Assembly: GCA_018222765.1 (NCBI GenBank)
Contig: JAAEZT010000025.1
Location: 13,859-57,770 of the forward strand
Reading direction: 5' to 3'
Source: a bacterium
GTDB lineage: Bacteria; Verrucomicrobiota; Verrucomicrobiia; Verrucomicrobiales; Akkermansiaceae
DNA: 43,912 nucleotides
Numbering within the stretch: the stretch's first letter is position 1; every line of letters begins with the position of its first letter. The position numbers and the translations under genes were made by a program. Below the pieces are notes generated by a model. It did no database searches, was not told the origin of the DNA, and worked only from the letters and a program-made list of their open reading frames with translations. Below are positions 29,309 to 38,322 of the stretch, piece by piece.

Positions 29309-30640
29309 ATGAAAAAACCTTGCTCCGGAAACCCTCTTGCCAGCGATTACTCCCGACGCGGATTCCTTCAGGTCGGCCTCCTCGGCGGACTTGGGCTCAC
29401 TCTTCCGCAATTCCTTAAGATGGAAGCGCAGGGAGCTCAAAAGGACTATAAGACCCGCGAAGGCGTTGCCAAATCGGTCATTCAGATCTTCCTTCCTGGC
29501 GGAATGGCACATCAGGAATCTTGGGATCCCAAGCCATACGCTCCGTCGGAATACCGTGGTCCTTTCTCTCCAATTAATACTACAATTAAGGGCGAGAAAT
29601 TCAGTCAGTATCTCAAGGCTACTGCGAAAGTGGCCGACAAAATGACCATCATCCGCTCAATGGCACACGGTGAAGCGGCCCACGAACGCGGAACCCACAA
29701 CATGTTTACCGGATACAAGCCTTCACCGGCACTGGAGTATCCCTCCATGGGAGCGGTGGTCGCTCATGAACTCGGAGTTCGAAATAGCCTACCACCATAC
29801 GTTTGCGTTCCCAGTGTGCCTAACGAGTTCGCTAACTCCGGCTACCTATCTTCCGCTTATGGCCCTTTTGCCATCGGAGCAGATCCCTCCCGAGGAGATT
29901 TCAAAGTTCGTGATCTCAATCTCCCGGGCGGAGTCGATGACAAGCGCTTCTCACGCCGCCGCAGCCTGCTCGAGACTGTCGACAACCATTTCCGTGAGCT
30001 GGAAAAGTCAGACGCTCTGGACTCAATGGACGCGTTCTACCAGCACGCCTACAGTCTTATCTCCTCGCAGGAAGCGCGCGAGGCCTTCAACTTGAAGGCC
30101 GAGCCCGAGCCCCTTCGCCAGAAGTATGGGATGAACCAACCTGGACAGCGAATGCTTCTTGCCCGTCGTCTTGTAGAGGCCGGGACGCGATTTGTCTCGC
30201 TTACTGCGGGAGGATGGGATCACCACGACAATATTAAGAACGCCATGAGCACAAATCTTCCACCGGTTGACCAGGCGCTTGCGACTTTGATCGCCGACCT
30301 AGACGAACGGGGACTTCTCGACTCAACTCTCGTCATGGTGACTTCCGAATTCGGTCGCACACCAAAGATCAACGCCACAGGTGGTCGCGATCACTGGCCA
30401 CGGGTTTTCTCAGTAGCCCTCGCTGGTGGCGGAACGCACCGCGGTATGATTTATGGAAGCTCCGACGCCCTCGGCGCAGAGCCCGAGGAGGATCGCGTAG
30501 AGATCGAGGATCTCGCTACCACCGTCTATAACCAGCTTGGCATCACGGGTGATAAGGAACTTATGTCACCGGGCGACCGCCCTATCGAGATTGTCGATGG
30601 AGGCAATATCATCGATGGAATTCTTGCCAAGAAAGCCTAA
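29309..30640 (+). CDS. DUF1501 family Tat-exported protein
   Basis: A 443-residue DUF1501 protein, a family abundant in Planctomycetes and Verrucomicrobia and structurally akin to the alkaline-phosphatase/sulfatase superfamily. A Tat signal is visible: SRRGFLQVGLLGGLGLTLP (Arg16-Arg17). Family motifs are SVIQIFLPGGMAHQESWDPK, IIRSMAHGEAAHERGTHNM, YPSMGAVVAHELG, AGTRFVSLTAGGWDHHDN and MVTSEFGRTPKINATGGRDHW, whose His/Asp residues could bind metal. Role is unknown. It opens a run of five extracytoplasmic genes; the next gene starts 39 bases on. Confidence 0.9.
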   Translation: MKKPCSGNPLASDYSRRGFLQVGLLGGLGLTLPQFLKMEAQGAQKDYKTREGVAKSVIQIFLPGGMAHQESWDPKPYAPSEYRGPFSPINTTIKGEKFSQYLKATAKVADKMTIIRSMAHGEAAHERGTHNMFTGYKPSPALEYPSMGAVVAHELGVRNSLPPYVCVPSVPNEFANSGYLSSAYGPFAIGADPSRGDFKVRDLNLPGGVDDKRFSRRRSLLETVDNHFRELEKSDALDSMDAFYQHAYSLISSQEAREAFNLKAEPEPLRQKYGMNQPGQRMLLARRLVEAGTRFVSLTAGGWDHHDNIKNAMSTNLPPVDQALATLIADLDERGLLDSTLVMVTSEFGRTPKINATGGRDHWPRVFSVALAGGGTHRGMIYGSSDALGAEPEEDRVEIEDLATTVYNQLGITGDKELMSPGDRPIEIVDGGNIIDGILAKKA

Positions 30641-30679
30641 TCAGGCTTTTCACTCACAGAACAAAAACTCCATTTTACA

Positions 30680-33118
30680 ATGAAGAGTCTGCTCTCGATA
30701 CTGGCCCTGTTTTTATCAATTGGCACTTCATCAGCCTTTACTCCGAGCCTGTCTCGCGTCGAACCTCGTGGCGGCCAGATTGGCACTGAAGTCAAAGTGA
30801 GCTTTTACGGTGATCGTCTTTTCGAGCCCCAGGAAGTCATCCTTTACAAGCCAGGCATCACGGTGAAGTCGCTTGAAAAAGGAAAAGATCAGAAAAGCGC
30901 CAAAGCAGTTCTGGTAATTTCAAAAGACGCAGCACTCGGAGAGCACCCTCTTCGGCTGCGTTGCAAAGGCGGCATCAGCTATATGCGTTCATTCTGGGTG
31001 GGACAATTTCCCACCGTTCACGAAAAACGAACCGAGGATCGAAAAGGAGACCTCAATAACGAATTCGACAGCCCACAAGAGGTGGCTATGAACGTTACCG
31101 TCCAAGGTGTCGCCGACCGTGAAGATGCCGACTACTATCGCGTCAAAGCGAAGAAGGGTGAGCGACTTTCTGTCGAGGTCGAGGGGATGCGTTTGGGCCG
31201 GGTCAAATTCGATCCATACATTGCTATCCTCGACTCCAAAAGATTCGAACTCGCCGTCAACGACGACAGCCCGCTCTTGAAGCGCGACTGCGCTGCTTCA
31301 ATCATTGTTCCGGATGATGGCGATTACACTGTCCTCGTTCGTGAATCATCCTACGAGGGAACAACGAGCTGCCAATACCGGGTGCACATTGGAAATTTCC
31401 CCCGCCCCTTAGGTGTCTACCCACCAGCCGGAAAGCCCGGTGAAGAAATCGAACTTACTTTCATCGGAGATCCAAGCGGTGACATCAAATCCAAGATCAA
31501 ACTAGGCAGTAAAAAAGAGTCACATCACATCAAGTCAGGTAACTTTCTTTCCCCATCTGGCAATCCCGTTCACATTTCTCCTCTCAACTATTTCAACGAG
31601 AAAGAGCCCAACGACAGCTCCAAAACTGCAAACCCTGTCGAGAACGCCCCTTCTGCTCCGGTCGCGTTCCACGGCATCATTTCCAAAGTAGAGGACAAAG
31701 ACTGGTTCCGCTTCAAGGCCAAGAAAGGCGAGAAACTCCGTATCCAAGTTCTCTCAAGAACACTTCGTTCACCTCTCGATTCTACTATCATTGTTCGCTA
31801 CGCAAAGGACGGCAAATACATCGGAGCAAATGACGATCAATCCGCCGGCATGCCCGATAGTCGTTATGATTTCGATGTTCCTGCGGATGGTGATTACACC
31901 GTTAATATCGCCGATAAATTGGATCGAAAAAGCCCCGGTCACATTTACCGCATTGAGATCTCCAAGAAAGAGCCTGCGCTCTCACTCACTCTACCTCCAC
32001 AGCGACGTGCCGACACCCAGCTCCGCAAGATGATTCAAATCCCTCGCGGAAACCGCATTGCCATCGTGCCGAATATTTCCCGCGCCAACATTGGGTGTGA
32101 TATTCACTTTCACGCTCCGAACCTCCCTCAAGGTGTCACGGTCCAAACGCCTGCCATCCCGAGGAGCTTTAGCAACTTCCCTATCCTCTTCGAAGCGAAG
32201 GCCGACGCACCTATCGCCGGGGGACTTTACGCTTTCGAAATTGAAGATCCTAAAACGAAACTTCGCGGACCATTCAAGGAAAGGATTTCCCACGTCTACA
32301 TAAACAATCAGGGTGAGTTCCACTCAACGGATTCAGAACGACTCGCTGTCGCTGTCATCGAGGAAGCCCCCTTCCACTTGGACCTCTTCGCACCCCCGGT
32401 CCCTCTGGTCCGAAACGGAACGATGAATCTTAAAATCACCGCGCGCCGAACCGAGGGTTACACCAAGCCAATCACGGTAGTCATCCCCTGGAAACCAGCT
32501 GGAGTGGGAGCTCCCACTGAGGTCGTCATTCCAGAAGGGAAAAATGAAATCAATCTTACTCTCAATGCCAAGGGAGATGCTCCTCTCGCCGAATATAAAG
32601 TTCTTGTGACAGGACGCACTACCACGGACAAAGGAGAGGTCTTCGTGTCATCTAATTTTGTACCGGTAAGAGTCAGCGAGCCTTACGTCAATCTTGCGCT
32701 CCAAATGGCGGCAACCGAGCCAGGAAAGAACACGACCATTATCGCCAAGGTTGAGACCCTCGAGAAGTTCGACGGCGAGGCCAAGGTCACTCTTCACGCT
32801 CTCCCTCACGGAGTCACTGCAACCGAGCACAAGATCAAGGCCGACACCACGGAACTAAGCATTCCTCTCACCGTCACAGACGAGACCCGCAAAGGAAAAC
32901 ATGCGAACCTGTTCTGCCAGATCATTATCACCAAAGACGGACATCCCATACCCCATAATGTCGGACATGGCGGCACCCTCCGCGTTGATCCTCCGCCACC
33001 GGCTCCCAAGAAAAAAGCTGATGCTCCCGCAGTGGCAAAGAAGGAAGCACCTCAAAGTGAAGCTCCCAAGAAGCCTCTCTCTCGACTCGAGCAACTTCGC
33101 CAAGCCAAAGGACAATGA
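30680..33118 (+). CDS. Exported IPT/PPC-domain protein
   Basis: An 812-residue exported protein with a signal peptide (~1-19, ending TSSAF). Residues ~22-110 look like an IPT/TIG Ig-like domain (PSLSRVEPRGGQIGTEVKV). Two bacterial pre-peptidase C-terminal (PPC) domains follow at ~125-236 and ~305-428; each has the D-W/Y-Y/F-R-V/F-KAKKGE core and a DGDYTV strand. The rest is probably further beta-domains. The C-terminus is a Pro/Lys/Ala-rich linker (about 770-812). No enzymatic motif is seen, so it is likely a binding or scaffold protein. Its last 4 bases overlap the start of the following cytochrome-type gene (ATGA), indicating tight co-translation. Confidence 0.85.
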   Translation: MKSLLSILALFLSIGTSSAFTPSLSRVEPRGGQIGTEVKVSFYGDRLFEPQEVILYKPGITVKSLEKGKDQKSAKAVLVISKDAALGEHPLRLRCKGGISYMRSFWVGQFPTVHEKRTEDRKGDLNNEFDSPQEVAMNVTVQGVADREDADYYRVKAKKGERLSVEVEGMRLGRVKFDPYIAILDSKRFELAVNDDSPLLKRDCAASIIVPDDGDYTVLVRESSYEGTTSCQYRVHIGNFPRPLGVYPPAGKPGEEIELTFIGDPSGDIKSKIKLGSKKESHHIKSGNFLSPSGNPVHISPLNYFNEKEPNDSSKTANPVENAPSAPVAFHGIISKVEDKDWFRFKAKKGEKLRIQVLSRTLRSPLDSTIIVRYAKDGKYIGANDDQSAGMPDSRYDFDVPADGDYTVNIADKLDRKSPGHIYRIEISKKEPALSLTLPPQRRADTQLRKMIQIPRGNRIAIVPNISRANIGCDIHFHAPNLPQGVTVQTPAIPRSFSNFPILFEAKADAPIAGGLYAFEIEDPKTKLRGPFKERISHVYINNQGEFHSTDSERLAVAVIEEAPFHLDLFAPPVPLVRNGTMNLKITARRTEGYTKPITVVIPWKPAGVGAPTEVVIPEGKNEINLTLNAKGDAPLAEYKVLVTGRTTTDKGEVFVSSNFVPVRVSEPYVNLALQMAATEPGKNTTIIAKVETLEKFDGEAKVTLHALPHGVTATEHKIKADTTELSIPLTVTDETRKGKHANLFCQIIITKDGHPIPHNVGHGGTLRVDPPPPAPKKKADAPAVAKKEAPQSEAPKKPLSRLEQLRQAKGQ

Positions 33119-35901
33119 AATCACTTCCACTCTTCCTTCTAACCCTCCTGCCTGCTTCCTCGGCAACCTTCGAACAGGTTAAGCCCATCTTGGAGCATTC
33201 CTGCGTCGAGTGTCACAACGCCGACAAGGATAAAGGCGGTCTTCGCTTTGACGAACACGCTATCTTTCTCGACGGGGGCGACTCAGGTTCCCCTGTCAAT
33301 TTTGAGAAACCCGCTGAATCAGAAATGATTCTCCGTGTGCTTCTACCACATGACGACGACGAATTCATGCCGCCTTCGTCCCGGAAGACGCAACGTGACC
33401 CACTGACCCCGCAGGAAATCGACCTCTTGAAAGCTTGGGTTGCCGCCAAGGCTCCCTGGCCCGAGGGTGCGACACTTCAGCAAAGGGAAAAAGTCCTTAC
33501 CGAAGATCCAAATCAACCCGATCCCGAATTAGTTTCGATCGGAGTATACCCGGGCTCAGTCACGCTCGAGACCAAACGCGATTACCATCGCCTTATTGTC
33601 ATTGCTACCGACAAGAATTCGGTCACCCGCGATGTTACCGCCTCCTCTCTTTATCAAATCACCGACACCAAACTCGCCCGGATTGAAGGTTCGACTCTTT
33701 TCCCTCTCGCTGATGGTGAAACCTCGGTGAGAGTAAGATTCCGCGGTAAGGAAGTGATCGTCCCCGTTACAATAAAGAATGCAACTGCCGACCGTCGGAT
33801 CAGCTTTCAACAGGACATCGTTCCGGTCTTTACCGCCGCAGGGTGCAACACCGGATCCTGTCATGGCTCCGCTCGCGGACAGGATGGATTCATGCTCTCT
33901 CTCTTCGGATACGATCCAAAGGGTGACTATCATCGCCTAACTCGTGAACAATCCGGGCGTCGTCTCAACCTCGCCGTTCCCGAGGACTCGCTGCTACTCA
34001 CAAAATCAATAGGATCCGTACCCCACACCGGAGGAAAGCTTTTCGAGAAAGATCACCCCTTCTACGCCACCATGCTTGAGTGGGTTAAAGATGGAGCCCA
34101 CTACGATCCCGACGACGTAGCGCTCCCTGTGAAGATCGATGTTGAGCCAAAACAATTTGTTTTGGAGGGTGAAAAAAAGAAAGTCCCTCTCACGGTCAAG
34201 GCGACATACTCGGATGGTACCGACCGCGACGTCACCACACTATCTGCCTTCACCACCTCAAACGAAAATTCGGTGGCGATCGATCCCTCCTCTGGACTTG
34301 CCGAGTCGAAAAATCGAGGGGAGGGGTTTCTAATGGCTCGCTTCCACACCTTTACTGAAGGGTCCCAAGCTATCGTTATCCCCGACAACCTAGAGTACAC
34401 GAGGCCACAAATCGCAGCGAACAACTATATCGACAAACACGTTCACGAGAAGCTCCACAAGCTTCGAATCATTCCATCCGAACTCTCCAGCGATGAGATC
34501 TTTGTGCGTCGTGTCTTTCTTGATATCGCCGGTCTACTCCCCACCGAGGAGGAACTTACTGCTTTTATCAACAACAAAGATCCGAGGAAGCGCTCCATCT
34601 TGATCGACGAACTTCTCGAAAGAAAAGACTTCACGGAACTTTGGGTCATGAAATGGGCCGAGCTCCTGCAGATCCGCACCACAGGAAACAACGCCAACGA
34701 CGTGACCTACAAGGCTGCCCTTCTCTGGTATAACTGGCTTCGTGACCAGATCGCCGCGAATCGTCCCTTCAACGAGATTGTTGAGGAGATGCTTTCTTCA
34801 CGTGGTGGCACCCACGATGTCCCGACGACTAACTACTACAAGGCCGAGAGCGACGTGATGAAGCTCACTGAAAACGTGGCCCAAGTCTTCATGGGAACAC
34901 GTATCCAGTGTGCCCAATGCCACAACCACCCCTTCGACCGCTGGACCATGGACGACTACTTTGGCTTCGTGTCTTTCTTCACACAAGTGAAACGGAAGCA
35001 AGGTGAAGATCCCATGGAGCAGATCATCTACGATGGCAGTGGCAGTATCAAAAACCCCGTCACTGGCAAAGATGCGGAGCCTAAATTCCTCGGCGGCGAG
35101 AAGATTGTTGTCAAAAATCAAACCCGTCGACAGGCCGTCGCGAAGTGGCTCACCGCTCCGGGTAATCCCTGGTTCGCCCGAAACACCGCAAACATCGTTT
35201 GGTCACACTTCTTTGGAATTGGTATTGTCGATCCCGTCGATGACGTCCGCATCTCAAACCCGGCAACCAACCCTCAATTGCTTGATGCTCTTGGCCAAAA
35301 ACTCACCGAATACAACTTCGATATGAAGAAGCTCGTTCGCGATATTTGCAACTCGCGCACCTATCAACTCTCAACAAGGACGAACGCGACCAACGAGGCT
35401 GATAACACCAACTTCTCCCACGCCCGTGTCCGCCGACTGCGTGCTGAGATCCTACTCGATACTCTTGCGCAGGTCACCGACACGCCGAATAAGTTCCGTG
35501 GACTTCCCCTCGGATCGCGTGCCGTCAACATTGCCGATGGAAACACCTCGACTTACTTCCTCACCACCTTTGGTCGCGCTACTCGTAAGACCGTCTGCTC
35601 CTGCGAGGTGAAAATGGAGCCTAATCTGTCTCAAGCTCTCCACCTCCTGAATGGTGATGCCGTAAATAACCGAATACAAAGAGGTCAGGTTGTGCAAAAT
35701 CTGCAGAAGGAAGGAAAGAAGCCAGAGGAAGTCATCAAATCCCTCTATTTACGCACTGTTAGCAGGCCTCCAACTGATGTGGAGTCCAGCAGACTCAACA
35801 ATGCTCTCTCTGAAGCCAAAGAACCAGCTGAAGTGACCCAAGTCCTCGAGGATATCTTTTGGGCTCTCCTCAATTCCAAGGAGTATCTTTTCAACCATTA
35901 A
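33115..35901 (+). CDS. Planctomycete-type cytochrome c / DUF1549 / DUF1553 protein with Ig-like domains
   Basis: A 928-residue exported protein with a signal peptide (~1-17). A planctomycete cytochrome C (PSCyt1) domain contains C30-V-E-C-H34. A BIG2-like Ig domain (~140-225) follows, then an atypical C244-x4-C249-H250 motif in GCNTGSCHGSARGQDGFMLSL, a second Ig-like domain (~345-425), DUF1549 (LRIIPSELSSDEIFVRRVFLDIAG onward) with C599-A-Q-C-H603 and a DUF1553 domain to the end (NRIQRGQVVQNLQKEGKKPE near the C-terminus). The three Cys-His sites could each bind c-type heme. Family proteins usually sit beside DUF1501 genes; a redox role is likely, but the substrate is unknown. It overlaps the preceding gene by 4 bases, and the next gene starts 47 bases on. 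Confidence 0.88.
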   Translation: MKSLPLFLLTLLPASSATFEQVKPILEHSCVECHNADKDKGGLRFDEHAIFLDGGDSGSPVNFEKPAESEMILRVLLPHDDDEFMPPSSRKTQRDPLTPQEIDLLKAWVAAKAPWPEGATLQQREKVLTEDPNQPDPELVSIGVYPGSVTLETKRDYHRLIVIATDKNSVTRDVTASSLYQITDTKLARIEGSTLFPLADGETSVRVRFRGKEVIVPVTIKNATADRRISFQQDIVPVFTAAGCNTGSCHGSARGQDGFMLSLFGYDPKGDYHRLTREQSGRRLNLAVPEDSLLLTKSIGSVPHTGGKLFEKDHPFYATMLEWVKDGAHYDPDDVALPVKIDVEPKQFVLEGEKKKVPLTVKATYSDGTDRDVTTLSAFTTSNENSVAIDPSSGLAESKNRGEGFLMARFHTFTEGSQAIVIPDNLEYTRPQIAANNYIDKHVHEKLHKLRIIPSELSSDEIFVRRVFLDIAGLLPTEEELTAFINNKDPRKRSILIDELLERKDFTELWVMKWAELLQIRTTGNNANDVTYKAALLWYNWLRDQIAANRPFNEIVEEMLSSRGGTHDVPTTNYYKAESDVMKLTENVAQVFMGTRIQCAQCHNHPFDRWTMDDYFGFVSFFTQVKRKQGEDPMEQIIYDGSGSIKNPVTGKDAEPKFLGGEKIVVKNQTRRQAVAKWLTAPGNPWFARNTANIVWSHFFGIGIVDPVDDVRISNPATNPQLLDALGQKLTEYNFDMKKLVRDICNSRTYQLSTRTNATNEADNTNFSHARVRRLRAEILLDTLAQVTDTPNKFRGLPLGSRAVNIADGNTSTYFLTTFGRATRKTVCSCEVKMEPNLSQALHLLNGDAVNNRIQRGQVVQNLQKEGKKPEEVIKSLYLRTVSRPPTDVESSRLNNALSEAKEPAEVTQVLEDIFWALLNSKEYLFNH

Positions 35902-35948
35902 ACAACGGCCTGACCAAGTTCCTACAGGACATAAATTTGAATTTTCAG

Positions 35949-38309
35949 ATGAAATCGACCCTTCCTGGATTCGCGGCGATCTTGAGCCTGAGTAGTCTAT
36001 CGGCGCAGACTGCCGAAAAGATAACCTTCGACGATCACGTCTTTCCAGTTTTCGAGTCCAAGTGTCTCAACTGCCACAATCCAGACAAAAAGAAAGGGGA
36101 CCTCGACCTATCAACTTACATCGGAACAATGGCAGGAAGCTCTGGTGGAAAGGTCGCTCTTGCTGGCGATGGCGGAAGTTCAAAACTCTACACCGTCGTT
36201 ATTCACACAGAAGAACCCGTGATGCCTCCCGAGGGTGATAAAATTGCCAAAAAAGACGCCGATATGATCCGCGCCTGGATCGACGGAGGTCTTCTTGAGA
36301 ATAAAGGGTCCAAGGCTCAAAAGAAAAAGAAGCCAGCTTTCTCGTTAGCCACAGTTCCTGCATCAAACAAGCGCCCCGAAGGCCCACCGCCCATGCCCAA
36401 GGATCTTCTTCTGGAACCTGTCATGGTCCCCTCGCGCTCAACCGTGATCAACGACATGGACTCCAGCCCCTGGGCACCTTTGATTGCAGTCACAGGTCAA
36501 CGCCAAGTCCTTCTTTATAACACCGACACCCTCAGGCTCGCGGGCGTTCTTCCATTTCCCAAGGGGCAACCTGAAACTGTCTCTTTTCATCCCAGCGGCA
36601 AATACCTCCTCGCCGGGGGTGGTATTGGCGGAAAATCAGGAAGCACCAAAGTTTGGGACGTGGTAACCGGGAGGGTTATGATGGAAGCAGGTAAGGAATT
36701 CGACTCCGTCATGGCAGCTGACCTTCGGGCAGATCTTGGAGGCATCGCCCTAGGTGGACCTTCTCGTCTCATCAAACTCTGGGACACTCAGGCTGGCGAG
36801 CAGATCAAGAGCATCAAAAAACACACCGACTGGCTGATTTCTCTCGCATATTCCTACGACGGCATCCTCTTGGCTACTGGAGACCGCAACAATGGAGTGC
36901 AAGTTTGGGAAGCTGCTACTGGAAATGAATTCCACTCCTTGCGGGGACACCAGAAAGCAATCGTCGACGTCAAATGGCGCGCCGATTCCAACCTTCTCGC
37001 GACCGCCTCCGAAGACGGACAGGTTATCTTCTGGGACATGAACTCAGGGAATCAAATCAAGAAAGTGTCAGCGCACGGCGGCGGTGTCCTTGCTATGGAC
37101 TACGCCTTGAGCGGCGATATCGCAACTTCCGGCCGTGATCAAAAAGTAAAACTTTGGAAACCCGATCTTGCTCTAAAGAAAGAACTGCCCGTCTTCGCAG
37201 AGATGATCACTGAGGTTGCCTTCTCCCATGACGCAAAACGCGTCTTTGTTGCGGACTGGAATGGACAAATCAAAGTTTGGGATACCACGACCTACAAGCA
37301 GGTCGGAACCCTGAACCCCAATCCGCCGCAGATTTCGGACCGCCTCGTCATACTCCAGGCGGACAAAGAAAAACACGCCGCCGTCTTAAAAGCCGAGTCT
37401 GACAAAGCTTCCGTGGTCCAAAAGGCTTTTGATGCCGCCAAGGCAGATCTCGCCAAAAAGACCGCCGCTGTCACCGCATCAAAGAAGACTCTCGAAACCC
37501 TGATCAAAGAGCGCGACGCATTTACCGTCAAATGGAAAGAGCTCAATCTCGCCCAACAGAACAAGATCAACGAACTTAAGACTCTTCAGAGTCAGACCGC
37601 GGCTGTTCAAAAACAAATAGAGCAACTAGTAGAGCAGCAAAAGAAAATCACAACTGAGCAGCAACAAACTCGCGCTCAAAAACAAAAGACTGAACAAGAA
37701 CTCGCCGCCGCCGAAAACACAACCAAAGTCGCGCGCGATAATTTGACTAAGAAACCCGATGATCCCCAGATGAAGCAGAAACTCGCCGAGGCCGAGTCCG
37801 ACGAGCATTCCAAACGACAGCAAGTTCAGCAACTGGGTGTGAAACTCGTAAACCTGGACACACGAGTCGCAGAGCACTCCAAGTCGCTTCAAGACAGTCA
37901 AACTACGGCAAAAGCAAGCTCCGAAAAAACAAACAAAATCCAGGTCGAACGCACCCAGTTAATCGCCCAACGGGACGAGGTTGAAAAATTGAAGGATCAG
38001 CGGAACAATGCCTACATCGCGCTCAAAGGGAAATTCCCTGCAATGGAAAAAGTGATCAAGCCAGCCGCAGATCTCGTCAGTGCCAAGGAAAAGCTCTGGA
38101 AGGATTCCCAAGAAAAGCTCGCAGCAGAACAGGCTCGACAAACGAATTTCAACCAACAGATCAACTTTTGGAAATCTGCTCAAATCAACACCAAGGTTCT
38201 CAAAGCCAGAGCTAAGACAGATAAGATAAGGTCTGATCTAGCCGATGCGGAGGCTGAAGAAAAGGAGTTGATCAAGCAGTATCAGGAAAGCCAAAAGGTT
38301 CCCCGGTAG
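35949..38309 (+). CDS. Exported cytochrome c-WD40-coiled-coil protein
   Basis: A 786-residue exported protein with a signal peptide (~1-19). A planctomycete cytochrome C domain comes first, with heme motif C39-L-N-C-H43 and the GGKVALAGDGGSSKLY and EEPVMPPEGDKI blocks. A WD40 beta-propeller follows (~150-460), with repeats ending VWDVVTGRV, LWDTQAGEQI, VWEAATGNEF, FWDMNSGNQI, LWKPDLAL and VWDTTTYKQ; together with a first divergent blade they make about seven. From ~475 to the end it is a long coiled coil rich in Lys, Glu, Gln and Ala. The frame extends upstream to 35859, overlapping the previous gene; the start at 35949 is preferred because it opens the signal peptide. Confidence 0.88.
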   Translation: MKSTLPGFAAILSLSSLSAQTAEKITFDDHVFPVFESKCLNCHNPDKKKGDLDLSTYIGTMAGSSGGKVALAGDGGSSKLYTVVIHTEEPVMPPEGDKIAKKDADMIRAWIDGGLLENKGSKAQKKKKPAFSLATVPASNKRPEGPPPMPKDLLLEPVMVPSRSTVINDMDSSPWAPLIAVTGQRQVLLYNTDTLRLAGVLPFPKGQPETVSFHPSGKYLLAGGGIGGKSGSTKVWDVVTGRVMMEAGKEFDSVMAADLRADLGGIALGGPSRLIKLWDTQAGEQIKSIKKHTDWLISLAYSYDGILLATGDRNNGVQVWEAATGNEFHSLRGHQKAIVDVKWRADSNLLATASEDGQVIFWDMNSGNQIKKVSAHGGGVLAMDYALSGDIATSGRDQKVKLWKPDLALKKELPVFAEMITEVAFSHDAKRVFVADWNGQIKVWDTTTYKQVGTLNPNPPQISDRLVILQADKEKHAAVLKAESDKASVVQKAFDAAKADLAKKTAAVTASKKTLETLIKERDAFTVKWKELNLAQQNKINELKTLQSQTAAVQKQIEQLVEQQKKITTEQQQTRAQKQKTEQELAAAENTTKVARDNLTKKPDDPQMKQKLAEAESDEHSKRQQVQQLGVKLVNLDTRVAEHSKSLQDSQTTAKASSEKTNKIQVERTQLIAQRDEVEKLKDQRNNAYIALKGKFPAMEKVIKPAADLVSAKEKLWKDSQEKLAAEQARQTNFNQQINFWKSAQINTKVLKARAKTDKIRSDLADAEAEEKELIKQYQESQKVPR

Positions 38310-38322
38310 TGTCAGCTTACCC

